Origin: Phycisphaerae bacterium
GTDB taxonomy: Bacteria; Planctomycetota; Phycisphaerae; Sedimentisphaerales; Anaerobacaceae
Direction of reading: 5' to 3'
NCBI GenBank assembly: GCA_030615025.1
Contig: JAUXAB010000043.1
Coordinates: 1 to 32,058 of the forward strand
DNA: 32,058 bases
Under the pieces are notes generated by a model. It ran no database searches. It was given only the letters and a program-made list of their open reading frames with translations, and had not been told where the DNA came from. Both the position numbers and the translations under genes were made by a program. Below are positions 25,044-32,058 of this stretch, in pieces. The stretch's first letter is position 1. Every line of letters starts with the position of its first letter.

Positions 25044-26234
25044 TTAACCTTTGAAGAACAAAACAAATATCAAGATGCTCACGAGTGCTATCGCGGCCGG
25101 TACCATGAAAATTTGACGCCACTGGAACTTTTCATCTTTTCTGTATTTATCCATGACAATGCCGGCAAACTGTGTACCGAAAAACAGGCCGACACCCACC
25201 GTAACAGCAAAGATGAGGCCCTGCATCGAGTTGAGAATTTCCTTTGGTGCAACAGTTTTTACGAAGATCTGACCGACAATTATAAAAAAGACATAGGCAA
25301 GTCCATGCAGCGATTGCGCACAGACGATGAGCCATCTCGGTTTTATGCGTATGTAAATGAGGTACATAAGCAGCCAGCATCCTGCCCCTACGGTCAATGT
25401 CCATTTGTATCCAATCTTTTCCATCAGGGCAATCATCAGAAAGAAGGTAGCTATTGCCTGGAACGCTTGTGCGATGGCCATGGATGCAGGTACGTTCTTG
25501 GGAGAGATTCCCATGTCCTGCATAAATTGGGCGGTGCCGAGGAAGTAGAACTGCATCAGGCCTGCAATAATCATTGAGATGATAATAAAGATTAGAAAAT
25601 TGAATTCGCCCAGCATCTTCATAGCCTCGATGATTGGGTTACCTTTCTCTGCTGGTGGAGTGTTTGGAAGAAACAGGCAGCTTACGGCCATAATCACCGA
25701 GAGGATAGCAGCGAGGTAAAGACAGTCACGGCCCTGCTGGCCTGTTTTGAATTTCCATCGCCAGCCCGTCAGAAAATAGCCGACCAGTGCCCACGCAATG
25801 GGTGCCCAGATGAATATATTAGCGGAAGCAGCATCGACGGCCGTATTGTCGGAAAAGACTTCACCTAACTGGTGAAACATCAAAGAGTTTACGAGCGGCA
25901 GCGAGGCGGCGTAACAAAACGAGAATAAAAGCATAACGACAAAGAGACTTTTGAATGTATCCTTCCGGGCCGCAGTAAACAGCAACATTGCCCCAATCAA
26001 ATGTGTCATGAGAAGTAACTTCTCTGTGCTCACATATTGGTCGGCAAGCCAGCCTGCAATCAATGGCGCGATGATGCAGGCCAAAGGCAGCGTCGCGTAG
26101 ATCCACCCGGTTTGTTTGCCGCTCATCTTCAATGGTCCCAACAAGCGAGCCGCCAGAACCGGCGCCCACGCTCCCCAAATAGCATACTCCAGGAACATCA
26201 TTGCGCTTAACTTAAGATATAATTGCCACTCCAT
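25044..26234 (-). CDS. MFS transporter of the nucleoside:H+ symporter (NupG/XapB-like) type
   Basis: A 396-residue protein with about 12 hydrophobic helices and no signal peptide. The N-terminus LYLKLSAMMFLEYAIWGAWAP resembles E. coli NupG (LQLKILSFLQFCLWGSWL). GWIYATLPLACIIAPLIAGWLAD and a conserved ASLPLVNSLMFHQL also match the NHS pattern. AAAGGAG precedes the ATG by a few bases. In planctomycetes and Bacteroidetes this family is often found in glycan loci, where it probably imports released mono- or disaccharides rather than nucleosides; this is inference from context. It is the first gene behind the 26361-26389 promoter. The 175-bp gap after it could hold a second promoter for the enzymes, though none is clear. 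Confidence 0.8.
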   Translation of the reverse strand: MEWQLYLKLSAMMFLEYAIWGAWAPVLAARLLGPLKMSGKQTGWIYATLPLACIIAPLIAGWLADQYVSTEKLLLMTHLIGAMLLFTAARKDTFKSLFVVMLLFSFCYAASLPLVNSLMFHQLGEVFSDNTAVDAASANIFIWAPIAWALVGYFLTGWRWKFKTGQQGRDCLYLAAILSVIMAVSCLFLPNTPPAEKGNPIIEAMKMLGEFNFLIFIIISMIIAGLMQFYFLGTAQFMQDMGISPKNVPASMAIAQAFQAIATFFLMIALMEKIGYKWTLTVGAGCWLLMYLIYIRIKPRWLIVCAQSLHGLAYVFFIIVGQIFVKTVAPKEILNSMQGLIFAVTVGVGLFFGTQFAGIVMDKYRKDEKFQWRQIFMVPAAIALVSILIFVLFFKG

Positions 26235-26300
26235 TGTGTTCTCCTTTACTACAGATTTTAACCGACCAATACGCTCTCTACTTACACTTTATTAATTTCC

Positions 26301-26347
26301 GGGTCCCCATTCTACCTGTCACCAGGCGGATTGCAAAATGGAAACCC
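26301..26347. repeat. Degenerate palindrome in the glycan-operon leader
   Basis: GGGTCCCCATTCTAC (26301-26315) and GCAAAATGGAAACCC (26333-26347) are imperfect inverted repeats, 11 of 15 paired, around a loop containing CCAGGCGGATT. The arms match the terminator palindrome at 11837-11874, and the loop matches the CCAGGCGG core inside avtA. It falls at the extreme 5' end of the predicted MFS-operon transcript. Confidence 0.55.
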
Positions 26348-26360
26348 TATCATTTATGTC

Positions 26361-26389
26361 ATTTTAGCACAGGCTGCTTGTGGAGTCAA
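26361..26389 (-). promoter_or_regulatory. Strong promoter of the glycan operon
   Basis: On the minus strand TTGACT (26389-26384), a 17-bp spacer and TAAAAT (26366-26361) with TGC immediately upstream of the -10 form an extended -10 sigma70-type promoter. Transcription should start near 26354, leaving a leader of about 120 nt before the MFS gene. Confidence 0.7.
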
Positions 26390-26563
26390 ACGGTAGTTTT
26401 TTCTCAAAACCCTCAAATTTGCGATTAGGGCAGGTCTCAGTGAAGATTCTTGCTGCTTGAACCCAAAGTTCAACAAACCAATTCAAATTTATTTGTTATT
26501 GATTGTGGGCCCCAAAAGAATGACATAATTCTTTTTGTTTGAGTTGGTTTGAGTAAAGAAAGG

Positions 26564-26592
26564 TTGATTTAGCCTTCCAAATATGTTAAAAT
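26564..26592 (+). promoter_or_regulatory. Promoter of the CotH/LTD gene
   Basis: TTGATT (26564-26569), a 17-bp spacer and TAAAAT (26587-26592) with TGT just before the -10 make a good extended -10 promoter pointing right. The expected leader is about 180 nt and contains the hairpin repeat at 26654-26696. Confidence 0.6.
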
Positions 26593-26653
26593 AAATAAAA
26601 TTCAGGTAATCGATAATCGCAACTTTAAGGCCCACAAGTTACAGAGGCCTCAT

Positions 26654-26696
26654 CCCCGTCTTCGCGGGGACAAGTTTACCCCTGCGAAAGCAAGGG
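26654..26696. repeat. Double-hairpin dispersed-type repeat
   Basis: Two adjacent small hairpins: CCCCG/CGGGG with loop TCTTCG (26654-26669), and CCCCTGC/GCAAGGG with loop GAAA (26679-26696, one mismatch). The pattern, with TTCG and GAAA tetraloop-like loops, is typical of REP-type intergenic repeats. No second full copy is in the window. Confidence 0.55.
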
Positions 26697-26707
26697 CAAA
26701 AGGCCGC

Positions 26708-26773
26708 AAAATGGGAAGCCACAAAGATAAAACCGCGGTCGGTGGACTAAGAATCAGTGAGGAAAGAGCCCAT
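26708..26773 (+). other. Possible structured mRNA leader before the giant CotH/LTD gene
   Basis: ATGGG near 26713 can pair with CCCAT near 26769. Inside, CCAC can pair with GTGG, and a small ACT/AGT helix follows. This gives a three-way-junction-like fold immediately before the start codon, which lacks a well-placed Shine-Dalgarno. It does not match the c-di-GMP-I consensus I know. Low confidence. Confidence 0.2.
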
Positions 26774-26777
26774 ATCC

Positions 26778-29700
26778 ATGAGAATCTTGCTGTTTACGTT
26801 CGTGTTAACTGTATCTCTGGTCGGTTCTCCTTGGGAGTCCCTACGGACGGCTGGTGCCCAGTCTAAACTCGTAGGTGATTTGAATAAGGACTACAAGGTC
26901 GAATTCAAAGACCTGCAAATTCTTGCCTGGCAGTGGTTGGACCCAGGCTGTCTCGTCCCTGGTTGCGTTGCCGACCTGGATGGCGTCGATGGGGTAAATA
27001 TGGCTGACTTTGCCCTGCTGGCGAACAACTGGCTGATGGAAGAACCACACCTCGTAATCAGCGAGTTTATGGCGTCCAACACAAACACACTGCTGGACGG
27101 AGACAACCAATACTCCGACTGGATCGAGATTTACAATCCGACCGGCGAAGCGGTTATTCTCGATGGATGGTACCTGACCGACAACAAGGACAACCGGACC
27201 AAGTGGCAATTCCCGGACGACCTCGAGATTAAGCCCGGTAAGTTCCTGATAGTCTTTGCCTCGCAGAAGAAATATGAGGATTACCCGAATAATTACCCGT
27301 ATTTTGACCCTGGCGGTTACTATCACACCAACTTCAATCTCGGCAAGGGTGGAGAATATCTGGCGTTGGTGGCAGCTGGCAGCAATATCGTCGTTCACGA
27401 ATATGCGGATGAGTACCCTCAGCAGTTGACTGATATCTCGTACGGCCTGACACAGTACGCCACGACACTCGTGCCCGTTGATACGACTGTTTCCTATCAC
27501 GTGCCCACCAGTGGGGATGCAGCGCTGGGCACTGATTGGACCGCTGTTGACTTCAGTGACTCAGGATGGGAGGCCGGACAGACGGGCCTGGGCTTCGGTA
27601 TCGGGGGTGAGCAGACGGTTGCCTACAACGACTGCTATGGTGGGGGTTCTACGGCAGCGAATGTGACCGACTGGACAATCCACAATAATGACCAGAGTCA
27701 CAACTTCGGGAAACTGAAGGATTTTGCCACCGGCAGCGATGTCGGAATGCCCAGCGTGATGTTCACGATGGGAAACCAGGGCTTACGAGTAAGCAGTAAC
27801 GCCGGCGGCAATCCCGCAGCAGGCACGGATGCGTACGAGATATTCAATAATATAGTAGACTTGAGCGGATACCTTGTTTACTACGGCAGCTCGGGCTGGT
27901 GGGTAGAGATTGAGTTCACGGGACTTAACCCAACCAGTATGTATAGTTTTGTCGGCACGGCCATACGCTCAAATAACTACCCACTGCGAAAATCACTTTT
28001 CACCATCATGGACCACGCCGGCGCAGTCAACAACAGCAGTAACGGAGTCGTATCAAAGACCGACAACACGACTGTTCTTCTGGCGGGGGACAACAGAATC
28101 ACCGGCTACGTAGTCCGATGGGATAATATCATTCCGGCGGGTGGCGGAAGTTTCAAGGTCAGGGCCGAAGCCACCGCAGATTCTGAATACGGTAGAGCGT
28201 ATCCCTTTAGCGGTTTCATGCTTCAGGAGATAGGCGGGGCAGTGAACCGGCCGCCGAATGTGAATGCTGGAAACGATCAGGAGATTACACTACCGTTACA
28301 CAGTATCACCCTGAATGCCACGGTGACGGATGACGGATTGGGCGATCCGAATGGTTACCTGGCGTATCAATGGTCGAAGGTTGGCGGGCCGGGAGGCGTC
28401 ACGTTTGAGCCCAATGCCTTTGTGGAGGACCCCACGGCATATTTTCCTTTGAACAAACCGGGAGTTTATGTTCTTAGACTGGATGCCACGGACGGGGAAC
28501 TGGACGATTTTGACGAAGTGAGCATAACGGTTCATGCACCAAACTGCCCGTTGGGGGATTTAAATGGTGATTGTGTGACCGATTTCAATGACCTCGAGAT
28601 TCTTAGCAGCCAGTGGCTGGCGAATCCCGCCGGCAATGCGGACCTGGACGGTGATGGCTATGTCGATTTTAACGATTACACATGGTGGGCGGGCAGTTGG
28701 CGGGAAAACTGGCAGAAAAGCTCTTTGCAGGTATTTATCTATCCGAATGAGGCGCGAGGCGACGGCGCCCAATGGCGTGTTGACGGTGGGACGTGGCACA
28801 ATCACGGGGATATAGAACAAGACCTATCGATCGATACTCATACCGTCGGGTTCAGATCGATAATGGATTGGTACAAGCCGGCTGATGTGGATGTGGATGT
28901 TGTGTACGGTCAGCTTGTTCAGACCAGCGGAACCTACATACAACACGGCGGCTCTTTGCGTGTGAATATATCACCACCGGATGTATTGCCGGATGCCAAG
29001 TGGCGACGGGTAGGCGAAAGCCAATGGCGCGACAGTGACACGACGGAAACAGGTGTGCCGGTCGGGCCTCATAACGTGGAGTTCAGCCTCGTCAGCGACT
29101 GGCTGTGGCCGGGTATCAAAGAGGTGTTCGTCGAACAAAATACGCTATATGTTCTTAATGCGGCATATACGTTGCGGGCCGATATTACCCTTCGGATCAA
29201 CGAATTCATGGCGGCTAATACGAGTCATAGCGGTATCACGGATGAGCACGGCGATGCCGATGACTGGATAGAAATCTACAATACCACCGATAGTCCAATT
29301 GATATGGGGGGTATGTATATTGCGGACGAGCAAGACATCTGGCAGATTCCGACCGGTTATCCGGGGCAGACGACTATTGACGCGAACGACTATCTGCTGC
29401 TCTGGGCGGATGATGAGGAAGAAACGGAAGGTCCGCTCCACCTGGCCTTTCAATTGGATGCCGACGGCGACGAAATTACCTTATATGATACCGACGGCAC
29501 GACAGTCATTGACAGCGTCATTTTTGACAATCAGGTGACGAATGTTTCGTATGGCCGTTACCCGGATGGTTCAAACACCTTTTATTACTTCACTGATCCT
29601 ACAGAAGGCGCTTATAATGATCAGGCCGGTCTTGCCGATCAAGTCGCGGACACAAAATTTACACCGGATCGCGGTTTCTATAATTCGGCGTTCTATGCAA

Positions 29701-32058
29701 CGATCACCACGGACACGCCGGAAGCCACGATTTACTATACTACCGACTGTACCTGGCCTATTGACCAGTTCGGCAATCCTACACCGACGGCGCAGACCTA
29801 TGATGAGGCGACAAACAAGCCATATATCACGACCACGACGAACCTCCGTGCGGCGGCAGTGAAAGCAGGATACATACCAACCAATATAGATACGCAGACC
29901 TATATCTTCCTCAATAAAGTTCTTCTGCAACCAACTAATCCTGCTGGTTATCCCAGTCAGTGGATTTCGGGCGGTGCAGTTATAACCGGCGATTATCAGG
30001 TGGACCCGGATATTGTGGGTCATGCCAATGCGGAGAACCGGCTGACCACGGATGATATGCAGGCGGTACCTACGATTGTGGTAAGTATGCCCATAAACGA
30101 TTGGTTCCAATCGGGTCATGGCCTCTATGTGACGAAGGCTCTGGACGGTACAGAGTATCCCTGTTCGTTTGAGTACTTTGATCTTGACGGCAGTGGTTTG
30201 AACCTGCAGCAAAACTGCGCTATGTCGATGCAAGGCGGTATCAGCGGTGGGGGAACCAGTTTGAATCGCTGGAAGACGCCTAAACTGTCGAATCGACCAC
30301 GATTCAAGACCCAAACGGATAATGGGACATCGACGGGCGGCCCGCCGAAACTGCGCGCCAGGATATTCCCGGATTCGCCGGTGAAAGATTTCGATACGCT
30401 GGTGCTGGATGCGGTGCTGAACCATTCCTGGCACCATTCCAGTAGCGGTCAGCGCGATACGGTAAAGTATATCCAGGACCAGGGTGTGGCGGACTTTCAT
30501 AACGCGATGCTGCCGGGACATTCCCCGCACGGTTCGTATGTGCATATGTATATTAACACGTTATATTGGGGTATGTATTATCTGCATGAGCGTCCGGACC
30601 ATTCGTGGGCGGCAGAGACGTTCGGAGGCGAAAAGGAAGAGTACGATGCTATTAAGCATAGTAGCGGCGGCGTGCTTAACAACGGGGTGGGCGGAGCAGG
30701 AGCATCGACGAATTTTTCTACTATGGCGAGCGCCGCCAGTGCAGCCGAGAGTGATCCAACCAATCTTACGAAATGGGAAACTGTGGAGCAGCATTTAGAT
30801 GTAGATAACCTGATAACATACTTACTTGCCCACTGGTTTGCAGGCCTACATGACTGGCCCGGCAAGAACTGGTACGCCACGCATCGGGTCGGCGGACAGT
30901 GGCGGTTTCATACCTGGGACGCCGAGCATTCCTTTGAAGGTCATAACAATACAGGCCAAAGTCCTGAAGGCGTTCATGCCAGACTTGACAGTCACCCTGA
31001 ATATAAAATGCGCTGGGCGGATCACATTCACAAGCACTTTCACCATAATGGTCCGTTGGATGATTATCCACGCTGCTTCGATCTCTGGCAGGCCCGGATG
31101 AACCAGGTAAATGAGGCGATACGCGGCGAGTCCGGCCGCTGGGGAGATTGTCGTCGTCATCCTCCCCACAATCGACTTGAATGGCTTGGCGTTAATACGC
31201 AGGATGGCTCCTACTTTACCAATCGCTCCAGTAACGTTTTTGGCTGGCTGAGCGGTCTGTATCCGGGCACGGACCCGCCGGAGTTCGAGGTTAATAGCTC
31301 ACCTATGTATGGCGGATATGTTTCTTCCGGAGATACCCTGACGATGACGAATCCGAATGGTTCCGGTGCCATCTGGTACACTCTGAACGGCGAAGACCCG
31401 CGGGAGCCGCGCGGTGCGGTGAATACCGACAGTGGCTTACAATTTACCGGCACACCAATCACGCTGACTCACAGCATACGAGTCAAGGCCCGCGTACTGA
31501 ACGGCAGCGAATGGAGTGCCTTGAGCGACGCCGTATTTGCCTTTGGCCCGGTAGCGGAGAATCTGCGTATTACCGAGATTATGTTTCATCCGCTGGACCC
31601 ACCGGCCGGCAATGCGGATGCGGAATTTATCGAGTTGAAAAACATAGGGCCTGAAATATTAAACCTGAAACTGGTACAATTCACTGAAGGAATCAATTTC
31701 ACTTTTCCGGGTATGGAACTAAAACCGAACGAATGCATCGTAGTTGTGAAAAACCGCAGTGCATTTCAAGCACAATACGGCACAGCAGTCAATATAGCAG
31801 GCCAGTACACCGGCAGCCTGGCCAATAATGGGGAAAGGATTAAGCTGGAGGACGCTATTGGCCGGACAATTCTGGATTTTGAGTATGAGGACGGCTGGCG
31901 TCCAATCACCGACGGCGACGGTTTCTCTCTGACTATAATAGAGCCAACTGACAGCGTCATGTATGGGTCGGACGAAGGCCTGGTCGCGCACTGGAAGTTC
32001 GACGACGGCTCCGGCAGCATTGCGATAGACAGCGCCGGCAGCAACAACGGAACCCTAA
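26778..32058 (+). CDS. Giant secreted dockerin/LTD/PKD/CotH/LamG surface protein, cut by window edge
   Basis: The frame is open from the ATG at 26778 to the right edge (1,760 residues), with no stop. A signal peptide (1-27) is followed by a dockerin-like EF-hand pair (about 32-90) and lamin-tail domain 1 (about 92-210, ISEFMASN...DWIEIYNPT). A beta-sandwich (235-480), a PKD-like domain (about 491-585) and a second dockerin-like pair (592-645, GDLNGDCVTDFNDLEIL) come next. Lamin-tail 2 (about 800-920) and a chitobiase-C-like strand pair (about 945-1030) precede a CotH kinase-like domain (about 1097-1465, with SMQGGISGG, ARIFPDSP and FHTWDAEHSFEG). The rest is another chitobiase-C-like repeat (1508-1570), lamin-tail 3 (about 1594-1725) and the start of a LamG domain (LVAHWKFDDGSGS). 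CotH domains phosphorylate proteins in spore coats; here a surface or adhesion role is inferred. The divergent glycan operon suggests related expression. Confidence 0.88.
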   Translation, partial: MRILLFTFVLTVSLVGSPWESLRTAGAQSKLVGDLNKDYKVEFKDLQILAWQWLDPGCLVPGCVADLDGVDGVNMADFALLANNWLMEEPHLVISEFMASNTNTLLDGDNQYSDWIEIYNPTGEAVILDGWYLTDNKDNRTKWQFPDDLEIKPGKFLIVFASQKKYEDYPNNYPYFDPGGYYHTNFNLGKGGEYLALVAAGSNIVVHEYADEYPQQLTDISYGLTQYATTLVPVDTTVSYHVPTSGDAALGTDWTAVDFSDSGWEAGQTGLGFGIGGEQTVAYNDCYGGGSTAANVTDWTIHNNDQSHNFGKLKDFATGSDVGMPSVMFTMGNQGLRVSSNAGGNPAAGTDAYEIFNNIVDLSGYLVYYGSSGWWVEIEFTGLNPTSMYSFVGTAIRSNNYPLRKSLFTIMDHAGAVNNSSNGVVSKTDNTTVLLAGDNRITGYVVRWDNIIPAGGGSFKVRAEATADSEYGRAYPFSGFMLQEIGGAVNRPPNVNAGNDQEITLPLHSITLNATVTDDGLGDPNGYLAYQWSKVGGPGGVTFEPNAFVEDPTAYFPLNKPGVYVLRLDATDGELDDFDEVSITVHAPNCPLGDLNGDCVTDFNDLEILSSQWLANPAGNADLDGDGYVDFNDYTWWAGSWRENWQKSSLQVFIYPNEARGDGAQWRVDGGTWHNHGDIEQDLSIDTHTVGFRSIMDWYKPADVDVDVVYGQLVQTSGTYIQHGGSLRVNISPPDVLPDAKWRRVGESQWRDSDTTETGVPVGPHNVEFSLVSDWLWPGIKEVFVEQNTLYVLNAAYTLRADITLRINEFMAANTSHSGITDEHGDADDWIEIYNTTDSPIDMGGMYIADEQDIWQIPTGYPGQTTIDANDYLLLWADDEEETEGPLHLAFQLDADGDEITLYDTDGTTVIDSVIFDNQVTNVSYGRYPDGSNTFYYFTDPTEGAYNDQAGLADQVADTKFTPDRGFYNSAFYATITTDTPEATIYYTTDCTWPIDQFGNPTPTAQTYDEATNKPYITTTTNLRAAAVKAGYIPTNIDTQTYIFLNKVLLQPTNPAGYPSQWISGGAVITGDYQVDPDIVGHANAENRLTTDDMQAVPTIVVSMPINDWFQSGHGLYVTKALDGTEYPCSFEYFDLDGSGLNLQQNCAMSMQGGISGGGTSLNRWKTPKLSNRPRFKTQTDNGTSTGGPPKLRARIFPDSPVKDFDTLVLDAVLNHSWHHSSSGQRDTVKYIQDQGVADFHNAMLPGHSPHGSYVHMYINTLYWGMYYLHERPDHSWAAETFGGEKEEYDAIKHSSGGVLNNGVGGAGASTNFSTMASAASAAESDPTNLTKWETVEQHLDVDNLITYLLAHWFAGLHDWPGKNWYATHRVGGQWRFHTWDAEHSFEGHNNTGQSPEGVHARLDSHPEYKMRWADHIHKHFHHNGPLDDYPRCFDLWQARMNQVNEAIRGESGRWGDCRRHPPHNRLEWLGVNTQDGSYFTNRSSNVFGWLSGLYPGTDPPEFEVNSSPMYGGYVSSGDTLTMTNPNGSGAIWYTLNGEDPREPRGAVNTDSGLQFTGTPITLTHSIRVKARVLNGSEWSALSDAVFAFGPVAENLRITEIMFHPLDPPAGNADAEFIELKNIGPEILNLKLVQFTEGINFTFPGMELKPNECIVVVKNRSAFQAQYGTAVNIAGQYTGSLANNGERIKLEDAIGRTILDFEYEDGWRPITDGDGFSLTIIEPTDSVMYGSDEGLVAHWKFDDGSGSIAIDSAGSNNGTL

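Larger units (their letters stand above)
26235..26777. other. Divergent regulatory interval between the glycan operon and the CotH/LTD gene
   Basis: This 543-base interval has no credible ORF. It carries a strong promoter in each direction, a degenerate palindrome in the minus-strand leader, and a double-hairpin repeat plus a possible structured leader on the plus strand. These are listed separately. The centre (about 26390-26560) is AT-rich with no recognised site. Confidence 0.7.

Noticed and set aside
26700..26776. c-di-GMP-I (GEMM) riboswitch
   Set aside because: Fragments such as GCCACAAAG recall the family, but the conserved internal loops and the tetraloop-receptor arrangement are not present.
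29571..30545. A 324-codon minus-strand ORF
   Set aside because: It is antisense to the giant CotH/LTD gene and arises from its GC-skewed codons; its Arg/Ile/His-rich product has no domain pattern.

Overview
The window looks like chromosomal DNA of an uncultured planctomycete, most likely class Phycisphaerae (Sedimentisphaerales-like). This is inferred from protein architecture alone: a GLUG-repeat surface protein ending in a dockerin-like EF-hand stretch, a giant dockerin/lamin-tail/CotH protein, a DUF4091 (GH123-like) enzyme, DUF4038-type and GH116-type secreted enzymes, and a pseudopilin-like C-terminus on a TPR/HEAT protein. No plasmid, phage, transposase or CRISPR signal was found.

Layout from left to right. 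(1) 1-2313, minus strand: a secreted GLUG-repeat protein cut by the left edge. (2) 2641-6122, minus strand: a translationally coupled pair, a multi-pass membrane protein with a helical-repeat tail followed by a membrane-anchored beta-propeller protein with one c-type haem motif (CVHCH). (3) 6337-11780, plus strand: an operon with a Pho-box-like promoter, coding for an exported TPR/HEAT protein, an OmpR-class histidine kinase with a large extracytoplasmic sensor, and its response regulator. A perfect 14-bp hairpin ends it and also closes the convergent hisA. (4) 11876-14246: hisA (minus), tRNA-Ser(CGA) (plus) and avtA (plus). Between hisA and the tRNA lie two inverted arrays of AT-rich 7-nt repeats that double as promoter sequence. 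avtA carries an in-frame palindromic insertion. (5) 14294-26234, minus strand: a seven-gene glycan-catabolism locus. Transcription order is MFS transporter, GH116-type enzyme with a nested beta-sandwich domain, unassigned TIM-barrel-like protein, DUF4091/GH123-like enzyme, DUF4038/collagen-binding-like glycosidase, secreted beta-sandwich protein, and Tat-exported NodB-like protein. A strong extended -10 promoter (26361-26389) precedes it. (6) 26778-32058, plus strand: the first 1,760 residues of a giant dockerin/LTD/PKD/CotH/LamG protein, cut by the right edge.

The most coherent system is the glycan locus. It has export signals on six of seven proteins, an inner-membrane transporter of the nucleoside:H+ symporter type, and no SusC/SusD pair. 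The second is the sensor operon, whose promoter has 11-bp spaced GTAAC repeats of the kind bound by PhoB/OmpR regulators, so the encoded regulator may control its own operon. Small palindromic repeats recur through the window: in the terminator, inside avtA, in the glycan-operon leader and in the leader of the giant protein.

All functional names rest on reading motifs and remembered family sequences. No database search was run.
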